The position numbers and the translations under genes were made by a program. The notes below the pieces were generated by a model. It was not told the DNA's origin, searched no databases, and saw only the letters and a list, made by a program, of their open reading frames with translations. A stretch of 46,493 bases of DNA from Anoxybacillus sp050480245 (lineage in GTDB: Bacteria; Bacillota; Bacilli; Bacillales; Anoxybacillaceae): the NCBI GenBank assembly GCA_050480245.1, contig JBCNEQ010000044.1. One strand, written 5' to 3'. Below are positions 22,539 through 31,397 of this stretch, piece after piece. Numbering within the stretch: the first letter of the stretch is position 1; the number at the start of each line of letters is the position of its first letter.

Positions 22539-23981
22539 TTGATCCACATCGAACAATTGCGATTAAAGTTTCCTGGGGCGGAAAAGCGGCTATTTACCGA
22601 TGTATCGCTTTCGATTAAAAAAGGGGAAAAAGTGTTGCTTTTAGGCCCATCGGGATGCGGAAAATCCACGCTTTTGCAAGTGATGGCCGGCATTATTCCG
22701 CGCTCGATCGATGTGCCGATGAAAGCGAAAAAGCTGCATATTCCAAAACGTGTAGGATACGTGTTTCAAGATCCCGATGCCCAGTTTTGTATGCCATACG
22801 TGGATGAGGAAATGGCGTTTGTGCTCGAAAATCTCGGTGTGCCACGTGCAGAGATGAAAGAAAAAATCGCGCACATGCTTCAACGTGTGCGCCTTCGCCT
22901 TCCACGCGTTCATGTGCCGATTCAAACGTTATCAGGTGGAATGAAACAGCGGTTGGCGATTGCATCGGTTTTAGCGCTTGAACCTGATGTGTTATGTTTA
23001 GACGAACCGACAGCGCTTCTTGATGAAGAAGGCACAAAAACGGTATGGGAAACGTTAAAAGAAGTGGCAGAGGACCGAACGATTGTGATCGTCGAGCATA
23101 AAATTGAGCACGTTCTCGATTTTGTTGAACGCATCATTTTATTTGATGAACATGGTGACATCATTGCTGACGGTCCAACCCATGTTGTTTTTTCAACGTA
23201 TCGTTCGTTTATTACAGAACAAGGGATTTGGCATCCAGACGTGTGGGAAACGTATAAAAAGCCAAAAACAGCGCAACAACCGTATGCACATGGGGATGTT
23301 CTTTTACATGTGCAATCGCTCCGCGGCCTTCGACAAAAAGAAGAAAAAATAGCCATCGATCAGTTAACGATTCATGCGGGGGAATGGATTGCGATTACAG
23401 GTGAAAACGGCGCAGGCAAAAGTACGTTGCTGCAAAGCTTGATGAAATTAATCCGAACAAAAGGAGATATGTATTGGCAAGAACAGCCGTTAATAAATGA
23501 CGAGTTGTTGTACGACAACATTGCCTTTGTTTTTCAAAATCCAGAATTTCAATTTGTCACAAATCGCGTGGATGATGAGCTAGCGTACTCTTTCCGTCTT
23601 GAAAAACGTCCGGAGCATGAAGTAGCCGAGGAAGTCGAACGATTGCTTAAACGGTTTCATTTGAGCGCGCAGCGTCATTTGCACCCGTATCAATTGTCGA
23701 TGGGGCAAAAACGGAGGTTGAGTGTTGCCGCATCGGTGACGGAGCGGCATCGTTTATTGCTGCTTGATGAACCGACGTTTGGGCAAGATGCGAAAAATAC
23801 GTTTGCATTGCTCGAATGGCTTGAATCGTATCGGCAACAAGGGAAGGCGATTGTGATGGTGACGCACGATGAGCGCATCGTGTCGGAATTTGCAACGCGA
23901 AGATGGGTCATTGAAAACGGAAAGCTTGCCGCCGATGAACCGATCGCTCCTCGTATGCTTGTGCGAGGTGGAATGGGATGA
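22539..23981 (+). CDS. ykoD: YkoD, double ATPase of the ECF transporter
   Basis: About 480 aa with two fused ABC ATPase domains. Domain 1: Walker A GPSGCGKST, signature LSGGMKQR, Walker B LCLDEPTALLDEE. Domain 2: Walker A GENGAGKST, signature LSMGQKRR, Walker B LLLDEPTFGQD. Energises YkoE/YkoC. The start is probably TTG 22539, six bases after AAGGTG; GTG 22530 is in frame but overlaps the Shine-Dalgarno. The stop overlaps the ykoC start by four bases (ATGA). Confidence 0.92.
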   Translation: MIHIEQLRLKFPGAEKRLFTDVSLSIKKGEKVLLLGPSGCGKSTLLQVMAGIIPRSIDVPMKAKKLHIPKRVGYVFQDPDAQFCMPYVDEEMAFVLENLGVPRAEMKEKIAHMLQRVRLRLPRVHVPIQTLSGGMKQRLAIASVLALEPDVLCLDEPTALLDEEGTKTVWETLKEVAEDRTIVIVEHKIEHVLDFVERIILFDEHGDIIADGPTHVVFSTYRSFITEQGIWHPDVWETYKKPKTAQQPYAHGDVLLHVQSLRGLRQKEEKIAIDQLTIHAGEWIAITGENGAGKSTLLQSLMKLIRTKGDMYWQEQPLINDELLYDNIAFVFQNPEFQFVTNRVDDELAYSFRLEKRPEHEVAEEVERLLKRFHLSAQRHLHPYQLSMGQKRRLSVAASVTERHRLLLLDEPTFGQDAKNTFALLEWLESYRQQGKAIVMVTHDERIVSEFATRRWVIENGKLAADEPIAPRMLVRGGMG

Positions 23982-24772
23982 GATGGAACATCGAACATAA
24001 AGAAACGTGGCTGCATCAAACGAATCCGACAGCGAAACTATTCTTATTTTTGCCGATGTTTGTTGTGATTGTTTTTGTCCACAACCCGAACGTGCTGATC
24101 AATTGGGCGATTGGGTTTACCGCGTTATTTATGCTGTTTAGCGGTTATCGGATAAAGCATGTGCTTTTATTTTTCGTGCCGTTTTTGTTTATTTTCATTT
24201 CTACGTCGTCGTCGATGATTTTGTTTGGAAAGGGAGAGACGACGTGGTTTCATTGGGGACTCATTCACATTACAGAAGAAAGTTTTTATCGCGGTGTTCA
24301 TCTCGGATTTCGCACCCTTTTGTTTGCAATTTTCGGGTTAATGTTTGCGCTTACGACAAAGCCTGTGCTTTTATTTTATTCACTCATGCAACAAGCGAGA
24401 TTGAAGCCGAAATATGCGTATAGTTTTTTAGCAGCCATTCGTTTGCTGCCGATCATGTTGGAAGAATTTCAAACGGTGCATCAAGCGTTAAAAGTACGGC
24501 GAGCCGCAAAAGCGAAAGGATTTCGCGGCAAACTTGAACTCATGAAACGATATGCCATTCCGCTTTTATCGCAAAGCATTCGCCGCGCTCAACGCATTGC
24601 GGTGGCGATGGAAGCGAAAGGGTTTACGAATGAGCGGACACGGACGTTTTATTATGAAGTGACGCTCGGAAAATATGATGTGTATTTATTTGTTGCCATG
24701 TGTGTCATTGTTGCTGTTGGCTACTACATGGCAGATGTGTTCCCATACGTTGCGATCAAGGATGTGCGGTAA
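23978..24772 (+). CDS. ykoC: YkoC, EcfT-type transmembrane subunit
   Basis: 264 aa. EcfT fold: N-terminal hydrophobic region with several segments, then the helical coupling region with the two short Ala-Arg-type motifs (KVRRAAKAKGF and RRAQRIAVAMEAKGF), which contact the ATPases, and a last helix near the C-terminus (YLFVAMCVIVAVGYYM). Starts inside the ykoD stop codon. Completes the YkoEDC transporter. Confidence 0.9.
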   Translation: MRWNIEHKETWLHQTNPTAKLFLFLPMFVVIVFVHNPNVLINWAIGFTALFMLFSGYRIKHVLLFFVPFLFIFISTSSSMILFGKGETTWFHWGLIHITEESFYRGVHLGFRTLLFAIFGLMFALTTKPVLLFYSLMQQARLKPKYAYSFLAAIRLLPIMLEEFQTVHQALKVRRAAKAKGFRGKLELMKRYAIPLLSQSIRRAQRIAVAMEAKGFTNERTRTFYYEVTLGKYDVYLFVAMCVIVAVGYYMADVFPYVAIKDVR

Positions 24773-24773
24773 G

Positions 24774-25388
24774 ATGAAAGAACTTCATCTCATCTCAACA
24801 GGCAATCAGTCGATTGGAACATTTGTTCAAATTTCATCTCTCGTTCATTCATATGTGGATTACATTCATGTTCGCGAAAAACATCGCTCAGCGAAAGAGA
24901 TTGGTATCATCGTGGAAAAATTGCTTAAAGCAGGTGTTCCAGCGCAAAAAGTGGTCGTCAATGATCGGGTGGACGTCGCTGTCGTTTATGGCGTTGGCGG
25001 CGTTCAGCTTGCCCATCATAGTTTATCGCCAAGACGAGTAAAAGAACGGTTTCCGTTTTTGCACGTCGGTCGATCTGTTCATACGTTTGCAGAAGCGAAA
25101 CAAGCGGAAAACGAAGGAGCGGATTACGTCATTTTCGGACATATATACGAAACGAACTGTAAAGACGGAATGAAGCCGCGCGGGCTTGCATCGTTGCGTC
25201 AGTTGACATGTAACGTACACATTCCTGTCATTGCAATTGGAGGCATTAAGCCTATGCATGTTCGCGATGTGTTCATGGCTGGAGCAACAGGGATTGCGGT
25301 CATGTCGACGGTATTTTATGCTGATCATCCGCTGTCTATCGTTCAGTTATACCGAGAACAAATGGGGGAGAATACATGGACGTTTTAA
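24774..25388 (+). CDS. tenI: Thiazole tautomerase TenI
   Basis: 204 aa, TIM-barrel of the thiamine phosphate synthase family. It carries YIHVREKHRSAKEI, VVNDRVDVA, GVQLAHHSLSP and a final phosphate-binding part AIGGI / GATGIAVMS. TenI aromatises the thiazole carboxylate tautomer; the changed HLSP-like motif and gene context favour TenI over ThiE. The start ATG 24774 lies one base after the ykoC stop. The 3' end overlaps thiO by 13 bases. Confidence 0.85.
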   Translation: MKELHLISTGNQSIGTFVQISSLVHSYVDYIHVREKHRSAKEIGIIVEKLLKAGVPAQKVVVNDRVDVAVVYGVGGVQLAHHSLSPRRVKERFPFLHVGRSVHTFAEAKQAENEGADYVIFGHIYETNCKDGMKPRGLASLRQLTCNVHIPVIAIGGIKPMHVRDVFMAGATGIAVMSTVFYADHPLSIVQLYREQMGENTWTF

Positions 25389-26497
25389 TTGTTGGGGGAG
25401 GCATTATTGGCAGTAGCATCGCTTTTGAGCTAGCAAAAAGAGGAGCGCGTGTTGTCGTCATTGAACGAGGGGAATTGGCACAAGAAGCATCATCGGCGGC
25501 AGCTGGTATGCTCGGTGCGCACTCTGAATTTTCGACAGATCATCCCATCATTCCGCTTGCTTTAGCGAGTCAGGCGTTATTTCCGAGCGTCATCGCTGAG
25601 TTGCAGGAGTTAACAAATATAACCGTTGGATGGAATGAAGCGGGAATGTTAAAAATGGCAACCACATCGGAAGAGTATAGCGAATTAACGAAACATTATG
25701 AATTTTGGAGGCGAATTCAACCGCAACACGTTCGCTGGCTAACCTCCGATGAAGTGACGCAACTCGAACCGCACGTACGAAGTGAATATGGGGCGATGTA
25801 TACGATCGATCAACAAGTGGACGCAAAACAGCTTTCGCTTGCTTTTGCTCATGCAGCGATGTCCAAAGGAGCACGATTTTTACCGTATACGGAAGCGTAT
25901 GATGTTGTTATTAACGGTGAGCGTGTAACGGGAGTGAAAACAACGAGCGGCACGCTATATGCTGAACATATTGTCGTGGCTTGCGGTGCATGGACGCCCT
26001 CTTTCGCGGAAAAATTGCAATTATCGTTACATATGTATCCGGTAAAAGGGGAGTGCGTGGCAGTCACGACAGAAACATCGCTTTTACAAACGACTGTATT
26101 TGCAAAAAACGGTTGCTATATCGTGCCGAAAGCAAACAATCGCCTTGTGATCGGGGCTAGCGCGATTGCTCATTCGTTTGCGAAAACAGTGCAAGCATGT
26201 AGCGTACATCATTTGTTAGCCCGTGCGATGCATCTTGTCCCGCATATCGCTCAAGCGACATTTGAGAAAGCTTGGGCAGGCATTCGGCCACAAACAAAAG
26301 ACGGAAACCCTTATATCGGGGCTCATCCGCAGTATTCAAACGTGTTTGTTGTGACGGGGCATTATCGAAACGGCATTTTGTTAAGCGCCATCACAGGCCG
26401 ATGCGTGGGCGATATGCTAGAAGGAAAAGAAGTTCCATTTGATATGACGCCGTTTTCGCTTACAAGAAAGGGGGGGGCTCATGCATTGCATCATTAA
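25376..26497 (+). CDS. thiO: Glycine oxidase ThiO
   Basis: 373 aa FAD-dependent oxidase of the DAAO family. N-terminal dinucleotide-binding motif VDVLIVGGGIIGSSIAFELA-like (GGGIIG at 7-12) and ERGELAQEASSAAAGM after the FAD-ribose glutamate; C-terminal WAGIRPQTKDGNPYIG and GHYRNGILLSAITG. It oxidises glycine to dehydroglycine for thiazole synthesis. The start ATG 25376 follows GGGGGAG and lies inside tenI; the end overlaps thiS by 17 bases. Confidence 0.93.
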   Translation: MDVLIVGGGIIGSSIAFELAKRGARVVVIERGELAQEASSAAAGMLGAHSEFSTDHPIIPLALASQALFPSVIAELQELTNITVGWNEAGMLKMATTSEEYSELTKHYEFWRRIQPQHVRWLTSDEVTQLEPHVRSEYGAMYTIDQQVDAKQLSLAFAHAAMSKGARFLPYTEAYDVVINGERVTGVKTTSGTLYAEHIVVACGAWTPSFAEKLQLSLHMYPVKGECVAVTTETSLLQTTVFAKNGCYIVPKANNRLVIGASAIAHSFAKTVQACSVHHLLARAMHLVPHIAQATFEKAWAGIRPQTKDGNPYIGAHPQYSNVFVVTGHYRNGILLSAITGRCVGDMLEGKEVPFDMTPFSLTRKGGAHALHH

Positions 26498-26684
26498 TGG
26501 CGAGACAATCCATTTGCCGTCTCATGTGCGTACGGTCGCCCAATTGTTACGCCATTTTCACATTCATGAAAAGATTGCGATTGTTGAAATCAACATGGAT
26601 ATCGTTCCGAAAGAGGCCTATGAGAAAACAACAATTGCAGATGGTGATCGCATTGAAATCGTTCATTTTGTAGGGGGAGGATAA
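26481..26684 (+). CDS. thiS: Sulfur carrier protein ThiS
   Basis: 67 aa, ubiquitin-like beta-grasp protein ending in GGG; the terminal Gly-Gly is adenylated by ThiF and converted to a thiocarboxylate that donates sulfur to thiazole. The start ATG 26481 overlaps the thiO end, with a G-rich Shine-Dalgarno. thiG begins one base after its stop. Confidence 0.93.
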   Translation: MHCIINGETIHLPSHVRTVAQLLRHFHIHEKIAIVEINMDIVPKEAYEKTTIADGDRIEIVHFVGGG

Positions 26685-26685
26685 T

Positions 26686-27456
26686 ATGTTACAAATCGGG
26701 CCATATACATTTCACTCTCGTTTATTGCTTGGCACAGGAAAGTTTCCGAACATCGACATTCAAAAAGAAGCAGTTGAAGCGTCAGGAGCAGAAATATTAA
26801 CATTTGCCGTGCGACGAATGAACATTTTTGCCCCTGATCAGCCCAATTTTTTAGAAAAAATAGATGTAACGAAATATAAGTTGCTACCAAATACCGCTGG
26901 GGCAAGAACAGCAGAGGAAGCGGTGCGCATCGCTCGTTTAGCGAAAGCATCTGGACTTTGTGACATGGTGAAAGTGGAAGTGATCGGGTGCGATCAAACG
27001 TTGTTGCCTGATCCCGTCGAGACGTTAAAAGCTACGGAGATGTTGTTGGAAGAAGGATTTATTGTTTTACCGTACACGTCAGATGATGTTGTGTTGGCGA
27101 AACGGTTGCAACAGCTCGGTTGTCATGCGATTATGCCTGGTGCTTCACCGATCGGATCTGGGCAAGGAATTATCAATCCGTTAAACATTCAATTCATTAT
27201 TGAACAAGCAACCGTCCCTGTGATTATTGACGCAGGCATTGGTGGACCGGCAGATGCAGCGTTAGCGATGGAGTTAGGGGCTGATGGGGTACTGTTAAAT
27301 ACAGCTGTTGCTTCTGCCCAAGATCCGATAAAAATGGCGAAAGCGATGAAACTGGCAGTTGAAGCGGGGCGACTAGGATATGAAGCAGGGCGCATTCCGA
27401 AAAAGCGGTATGCCACAGCGAGCAGTCCAATCGAAGGGATGAGCATCGTTTCATGA
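26686..27456 (+). CDS. thiG: Thiazole synthase ThiG
   Basis: 256-aa TIM-barrel enzyme that condenses deoxyxylulose-5-phosphate, dehydroglycine and ThiS thiocarboxylate. The Schiff-base Lys is residue 96 in DMVKVEVIG. Other blocks: RLLLGTGKFPN, LPNTAGARTAEEAV, MPGASPIGSGQGI and VDAGIGGPADAA-like (IDAGIGGPADAALAMELG). Start ATG 26686 after GGGGGAGG; overlaps thiF by four bases. Confidence 0.95.
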   Translation: MLQIGPYTFHSRLLLGTGKFPNIDIQKEAVEASGAEILTFAVRRMNIFAPDQPNFLEKIDVTKYKLLPNTAGARTAEEAVRIARLAKASGLCDMVKVEVIGCDQTLLPDPVETLKATEMLLEEGFIVLPYTSDDVVLAKRLQQLGCHAIMPGASPIGSGQGIINPLNIQFIIEQATVPVIIDAGIGGPADAALAMELGADGVLLNTAVASAQDPIKMAKAMKLAVEAGRLGYEAGRIPKKRYATASSPIEGMSIVS

Positions 27457-28469
27457 ATCGCTATTCACGTCAACAATTGTTTGCCCCAATCGGAGAAAAA
27501 GGACAACAACACATTCGTGAAAAACATGTGCTCATTATCGGTGCTGGGGCGCTTGGGGCAGCAAACGCGGAGACGCTTGTACGAGCAGGGGTTGGAAAAA
27601 TAACGATTGTTGATCGCGACTATGTGGAATGGAGCAATTTACAGCGCCAACAGCTATATACGGAAGAAGATGCGACGAAACGATTGCCGAAAGCGATTGC
27701 CGCTTCTGCTCATTTGCAAGCAATCAATAGCGAAGTTGTCATTGAACCGATTGTGGCAGATGCAGATGCGCATTTACTTGCCCGCCTTGTTGCACATGAG
27801 CGTCCACATGTCATCATTGATAGCACCGATAATTTTGACGTCCGTATGATCATCAACGATGTTTCGCAAAAATACAACGTGCCGTGGATTTATGGGGCAT
27901 GCGTAGGTAGTTATGGATTAAGCTACGTGATTCTTCCACATGAAACGCCGTGCTTTCGTTGTTTGCTTGAACATGTGCCATTTGGTGTTGCGACGTGCGA
28001 TACAGCAGGAATCATTAGCCCTGTCGTGCATATGGTTGTCGCGCATCAAACGGCGGAAGCATTAAAAATATTCGTACATGCTAACGTGAATCGCAAACTC
28101 GTTTCATTTGACGTATGGCATGGACAATATCGCATGATCGATGTACAAAAGTTAAAAAAGGACGATTGTCCGTCGTGTGGGCAAAATCGGACATATCCGG
28201 CCCTCCAATACGAAAATGAAACGAAATTTGCGGTATTGTGTGGGAGAGAGACGGTACAAATCCGACCTGCTCAGCGCAGGGAGCGAGAGTGGACAAGGCT
28301 CATTTCCTTTTTACAACAACAAGGAATTCGCGTTGAACAAAATGAATACTTACTTTCATTTACAATTCATCCACATCGTTTTGTCGTCTTTTCAGATGGA
28401 CGTGTATTTATCCATGGAACAAATGACGTTCAAGAAGCTAAGCGGCTATATTATCAATATTTGGGGTGA
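27453..28469 (+). CDS. thiF: ThiS adenylyltransferase ThiF
   Basis: 338 aa, MoeB/ThiF/E1 family. ATP-binding GAGALGAANAE near residue 30, the Asp-Arg-containing VDRDYVEWSNLQRQ, the catalytic-Cys region CDTAGIISP, and zinc cysteines in CFRC and CPSCGQ. It activates ThiS. The C-terminal ~80 residues form a rhodanese-free extension typical of Bacillus ThiF. Overlaps thiG (ATGA). Confidence 0.92.
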   Translation: MNRYSRQQLFAPIGEKGQQHIREKHVLIIGAGALGAANAETLVRAGVGKITIVDRDYVEWSNLQRQQLYTEEDATKRLPKAIAASAHLQAINSEVVIEPIVADADAHLLARLVAHERPHVIIDSTDNFDVRMIINDVSQKYNVPWIYGACVGSYGLSYVILPHETPCFRCLLEHVPFGVATCDTAGIISPVVHMVVAHQTAEALKIFVHANVNRKLVSFDVWHGQYRMIDVQKLKKDDCPSCGQNRTYPALQYENETKFAVLCGRETVQIRPAQRREREWTRLISFLQQQGIRVEQNEYLLSFTIHPHRFVVFSDGRVFIHGTNDVQEAKRLYYQYLG

Positions 28470-28474
28470 AAAGC

Positions 28475-29284
28475 ATGGTATATAAAGCGTTGACGATTGC
28501 TGGTTCAGATAGTGGCGGGGGTGCTGGCATTCAAGCGGATTTAAAAACATTCCATCAATTACATGTGTTTGGCATGTCAGCAATTACTGCCGTAACCGCA
28601 CAAAATACGCTCGGTGTACAAGGAGTATATCCGCTCCCTCTTGAAGCGATTGAAAAACAAATGGATTCGGTTGCTGTCGATTTGCCGCCAGATGCAGTGA
28701 AAACAGGCATGTTATTTAGCAATGAGATTATCGAATTAGTTGCTCACAAAATGAAGCAATACAAATGGACGCGCGTTGTCGTCGATCCCGTCATGATCGC
28801 AAAAGGCGGGGCACCGCTGTTGAAACAAGAAGCGGTGGAAGCGTTGCAACGCCATCTGCTGCCGCTTGCTTACGTATTAACGCCGAATATTCCAGAAGCG
28901 GAAGTATTGACAAATATGCAAATTGAAACGGTAGAAGAACGAAAAGAAGCAGCGAAAAAGCTTCATGACATGGGCGTTCGGCACGTTGTCATGAAGGGTG
29001 GACATGGGGAAGGCAACGAACTTGTCGACATCTTATACGACGGTGAACAATTTTATGAATGGAAAAGCAAGCGGATCGATACAAAACATACGCATGGAAC
29101 CGGCTGCACATTTGCCGCAGCGATTACAGCACAACTTGCAAAAGGAAAAACAATATATGAAGCAGTAGATGTGGCGAAACGATTTATCCACGCAGCTGTT
29201 GAACAAACGTTACAAATTGGCAGCGGGCATGGTCCGACGAACCATTGGGCGTTTCATGAATCAGAAAAATGTTCACATCATTGA
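28475..29284 (+). CDS. thiD: HMP/HMP-phosphate kinase ThiD
   Basis: 269 aa, ribokinase fold. KALTIAGSDSGGGAGIQADLKTF at the N-terminus, MSAITAVTAQNTLGVQ, DPVMIAKGG, and the anion-hole/catalytic base motif THGTGCTFAAAI. It phosphorylates hydroxymethylpyrimidine twice to HMP-PP, or pyridoxine in some relatives. The start is ATG 28475 after TTGGGGTGA; the GTG at 28466 is in frame but on the Shine-Dalgarno. Last gene of the operon; no clear terminator directly follows. Confidence 0.93.
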   Translation: MVYKALTIAGSDSGGGAGIQADLKTFHQLHVFGMSAITAVTAQNTLGVQGVYPLPLEAIEKQMDSVAVDLPPDAVKTGMLFSNEIIELVAHKMKQYKWTRVVVDPVMIAKGGAPLLKQEAVEALQRHLLPLAYVLTPNIPEAEVLTNMQIETVEERKEAAKKLHDMGVRHVVMKGGHGEGNELVDILYDGEQFYEWKSKRIDTKHTHGTGCTFAAAITAQLAKGKTIYEAVDVAKRFIHAAVEQTLQIGSGHGPTNHWAFHESEKCSHH

Positions 29285-29351
29285 CAAACAAAATCGTTCC
29301 TACCATTGTTAAAATAAAAATGGGGAATATATTGATGGAGGGGACGAACAA

Positions 29352-29435
29352 GTGGAAGAACTTTCAATTACACTAAATATTACGTACGTATTGCTTTTAA
29401 CTTTTTTTATCGGTACAATGTTGATCGAGTCATAA
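29352..29435 (+). CDS. 27-aa hydrophobic peptide
   Basis: GTG 29352 to TAA 29433, behind GGAGGGGACGAACAA. The product is a single membrane helix (ELSITLNITYVLLLTFFIGTM followed by LIES). A terminator begins three bases after the stop, which suggests a real small gene. No family recognised. Confidence 0.5.
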   Translation: MEELSITLNITYVLLLTFFIGTMLIES

Positions 29436-29437
29436 TG

Positions 29438-29471
29438 AACGACTGCGCGTATGTGCGGTCGTTTTCTTTTT
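29438..29471 (+). terminator. Terminator after small peptide / thi operon
   Basis: AACGACTGC (29438-29446) and GCGGTCGTT (29455-29463) pair with one G-U, then TTCTTTTTC. Could also end the thiamine operon transcript. Confidence 0.75.
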
Positions 29472-29543
29472 CAGTTAAATTTGGTATGATAAACGTATAT
29501 ATTTATAGTGAATCCATTTTTTCATTAGGAGCGTGAATGTTCG

Positions 29544-30806
29544 TTGGGAGATCTGCCTCTGAGTTTAATTTTTTTACTCATTGTTTTAATTTTATTATCC
29601 GCTTTTTTTTCAGCTTCAGAAACAGCATTTTCGAGCGTCAATAAAATCCGCTTGAAAAATTATGTGGATGAAAAGCGGCGAGGAAGTAAAAAAGCATTAT
29701 ATATTGCAGAAAACTTCGACCGTGCCCTCTCTACCATTTTAGTCGGAAATAATATCGTCAACATTGCCGCTGCGTCCATTTCTACTAAAGTAGCGACGGA
29801 CTTGTTTGGTGGTAACACGGGGCTTGTTATTAGTACGGTTGGTATGACGATTTTAATTTTAATTTTCGGTGAAGTGTTGCCTAAGTCGTTTGCGAAAGAA
29901 CATGCGGAGTCGTTTTCACTCCTTGTTTCCGATGTGCTGTACATGCTTATTCAACTATTTACTCCCATTACAGCGTTGCTTGTCATGTTAAAACAACTCG
30001 TATCGAAACTGTTTGGTAATCAAAAAACAGATGTTCCTTCTGTGACGGAAGAAGAGCTAAAAGTGATGATAAATTTAAGCGAAGAAGAAGGGGTGATTGA
30101 CAATAAAGAAAAAGAGCTTGTTCATCGTTCACTTGATTTCAACGATATTTTAGTCGGTGAAATTTTCACACCGCGCATAGATATAGTGGCGGTGGAAGTC
30201 AATCAACCGATCGAGGAAATTCGCGACATTTTTTTGCAGGAACGATATTCGCGCGTTCCGGTATATGAAGGGGATATTGATAACGTCATCGGCATTTTAT
30301 CGGAAAGCGACTTTTTTAGTCAACTCGTACAGGGGAAAAAAGTAAACGTTCGTGAACTGTTGCGCACGCCGCTATTTGTCGTTGAGTCGATGCGCATATC
30401 AACATTATTGCCCGAGTTGCAAAAAAGCAAAGTACATATGGCGATTGTCATCGACGAGTTTGGCGGCACATCAGGGTTAATTACGTTAGAAGATATTTTA
30501 GAGCAGATTGTTGGGGAAATATGGGATGAACATGACGAAGCAGTGAAAACGTTTCAAAAAATTAATGATTACGAATATGAATTTAATGCAGAATTGCCGC
30601 TTGATGAGTTTTGCGACATTTTGGGCATTGATGAGTTAGAAAGTTCTTCCCATACGCTCGGCGGCTGGGTGTTTGAAATGTTTGAACGCATCCCTACCGT
30701 CGGCGAATCATTTGAATATGAGTCATTAACAGTCACTGTTCGTCAAGTTGAAAATCGGCGCATTCGAAAAGTGCTCGTCCGCATTCGTGAACCGATTATG
30801 GAATAA
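29544..30806 (+). CDS. CNNM/CorC-type membrane protein
   Basis: About 420 aa: DUF21 membrane domain (SAFFSASETAFSSVNKIRLKN and VGNNIVNIAAASISTK), two CBS domains (ILVGEIFTPRIDIVAVE; YSRVPVYEGDIDNVIG; MAIVIDEFGGTSGLITLEDILEQ) and a CorC/HlyC domain (LGGWVFEMFERIPTVGE). Likely cation (Mg2+) efflux or homeostasis. The start is taken at TTG 29544; AGGAG at 29527-29531 is 12 bases away, longer than usual, and no better in-frame start exists. It is the second paralogue of yugS in this window, with a clearly different membrane domain. Confidence 0.88.
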   Translation: MGDLPLSLIFLLIVLILLSAFFSASETAFSSVNKIRLKNYVDEKRRGSKKALYIAENFDRALSTILVGNNIVNIAAASISTKVATDLFGGNTGLVISTVGMTILILIFGEVLPKSFAKEHAESFSLLVSDVLYMLIQLFTPITALLVMLKQLVSKLFGNQKTDVPSVTEEELKVMINLSEEEGVIDNKEKELVHRSLDFNDILVGEIFTPRIDIVAVEVNQPIEEIRDIFLQERYSRVPVYEGDIDNVIGILSESDFFSQLVQGKKVNVRELLRTPLFVVESMRISTLLPELQKSKVHMAIVIDEFGGTSGLITLEDILEQIVGEIWDEHDEAVKTFQKINDYEYEFNAELPLDEFCDILGIDELESSSHTLGGWVFEMFERIPTVGESFEYESLTVTVRQVENRRIRKVLVRIREPIME

Positions 30807-31126
30807 AAATCGGCGCGGAAGGAACGTATCCGCCATTTACATTTCATGATGAAACAGGCGAGTTAACAGGATTTGATGTGGAAATTGCCAAAGAAGTAGC
30901 GAAACGTCTCGGTGTAAAACCGGTGTTTGTAGAAACGCAATGGGATGCGATGTTTGCTGGTTTAGATGCGAAACGTTTTGATATGATTGCAAACCAAGTG
31001 GGCATTCGTCCAGATCGTCAAGAAAAATACGATTTTTCCGATCCGTATATTACGTCAGCAGCTGTTCTTGTCGTTCATAAAGAAAATCAACAACGGACAC
31101 GACAGTTTTTGCAACGAATTCAGTAA
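30803..31126 (+). pseudogene. Amino-acid ABC transporter binding protein, fragment
   Basis: The frame reads IKIGAEGTYPPFTFHDETGELTG-type text, then FDVEIAKEVAKRLGVKP, TQWDAMFAGLDAKRFDMIANQVGI and YDFSDPYITSAAVLVVHKENQ, which is lobe 1 of a cystine/polar amino acid solute-binding protein (SBP_bac_3). It lacks signal peptide, lipobox and start codon: the homologous part begins directly at the stop of the preceding CNNM gene. After VVHKENQ it ends in an unrelated RTRQFLQRIQ. Both ends are deleted, and no permease or ATPase gene adjoins, so this is a remnant. Confidence 0.82.
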
Positions 31127-31156
31127 AACCCCCAAGCGAAGTGCTTGGGGGTTTTT
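31125..31156 (+). terminator. Terminator after the binding-protein remnant
   Basis: AAAACCCCCAAGC, loop GAAGT, GCTTGGGGGTTTT, TTC. Strong 13-bp stem. Confidence 0.88.
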
Positions 31157-31164
31157 CAGCCATG

Positions 31165-31365
31165 TTATTTAGTTGTCTGAGATCCGCCTAATTGTTGTTG
31201 CGCCATTGCAACAAGACGTTTTGTAATTTCGCCACCAACTGAACCGTTTGCGCGTGATGTTGCATCTGGTCCAAGGTTTACACCAAATTCTTGAGCGATT
31301 TCGTATTTCATTTGATCGATTGCTTGTTGTGCACCGTATACTAATAATTGATTTTTGTTTGCCAT
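31165..31365 (-). CDS. Alpha/beta-type small acid-soluble spore protein
   Basis: 66-aa DNA-binding spore protein. Family signatures are present: QQAIDQMKYEIAQEFGVNLG (with the GPR protease site around EFGV) and SRANGSVGGEITKRLV. It coats forespore DNA and protects it from UV and heat. The start is ATG 31365 after GAGGAG on the minus strand; TTG 31371 is an alternative. A SigG-like promoter lies about 130 bp upstream, so the mRNA would carry a leader that holds the tRNA-like sequence. Confidence 0.93.
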   Translation of the reverse strand: MANKNQLLVYGAQQAIDQMKYEIAQEFGVNLGPDATSRANGSVGGEITKRLVAMAQQQLGGSQTTK

Positions 31366-31397
31366 GTTCAATCATCTCCTCGTTACAAGTTTTTTTA

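Noticed and set aside
29281..29315. TTGACA at the thiD stop as a promoter for the CNNM gene
   Set aside because: Nearest -10-like box (TAAAAT) is 23 nt away, outside the usable range.
29537..29543. ATG 29537 as start of the CNNM gene
   Set aside because: It is in a different frame from the conserved DUF21 coding sequence, so TTG 29544 was kept despite its long Shine-Dalgarno spacing.
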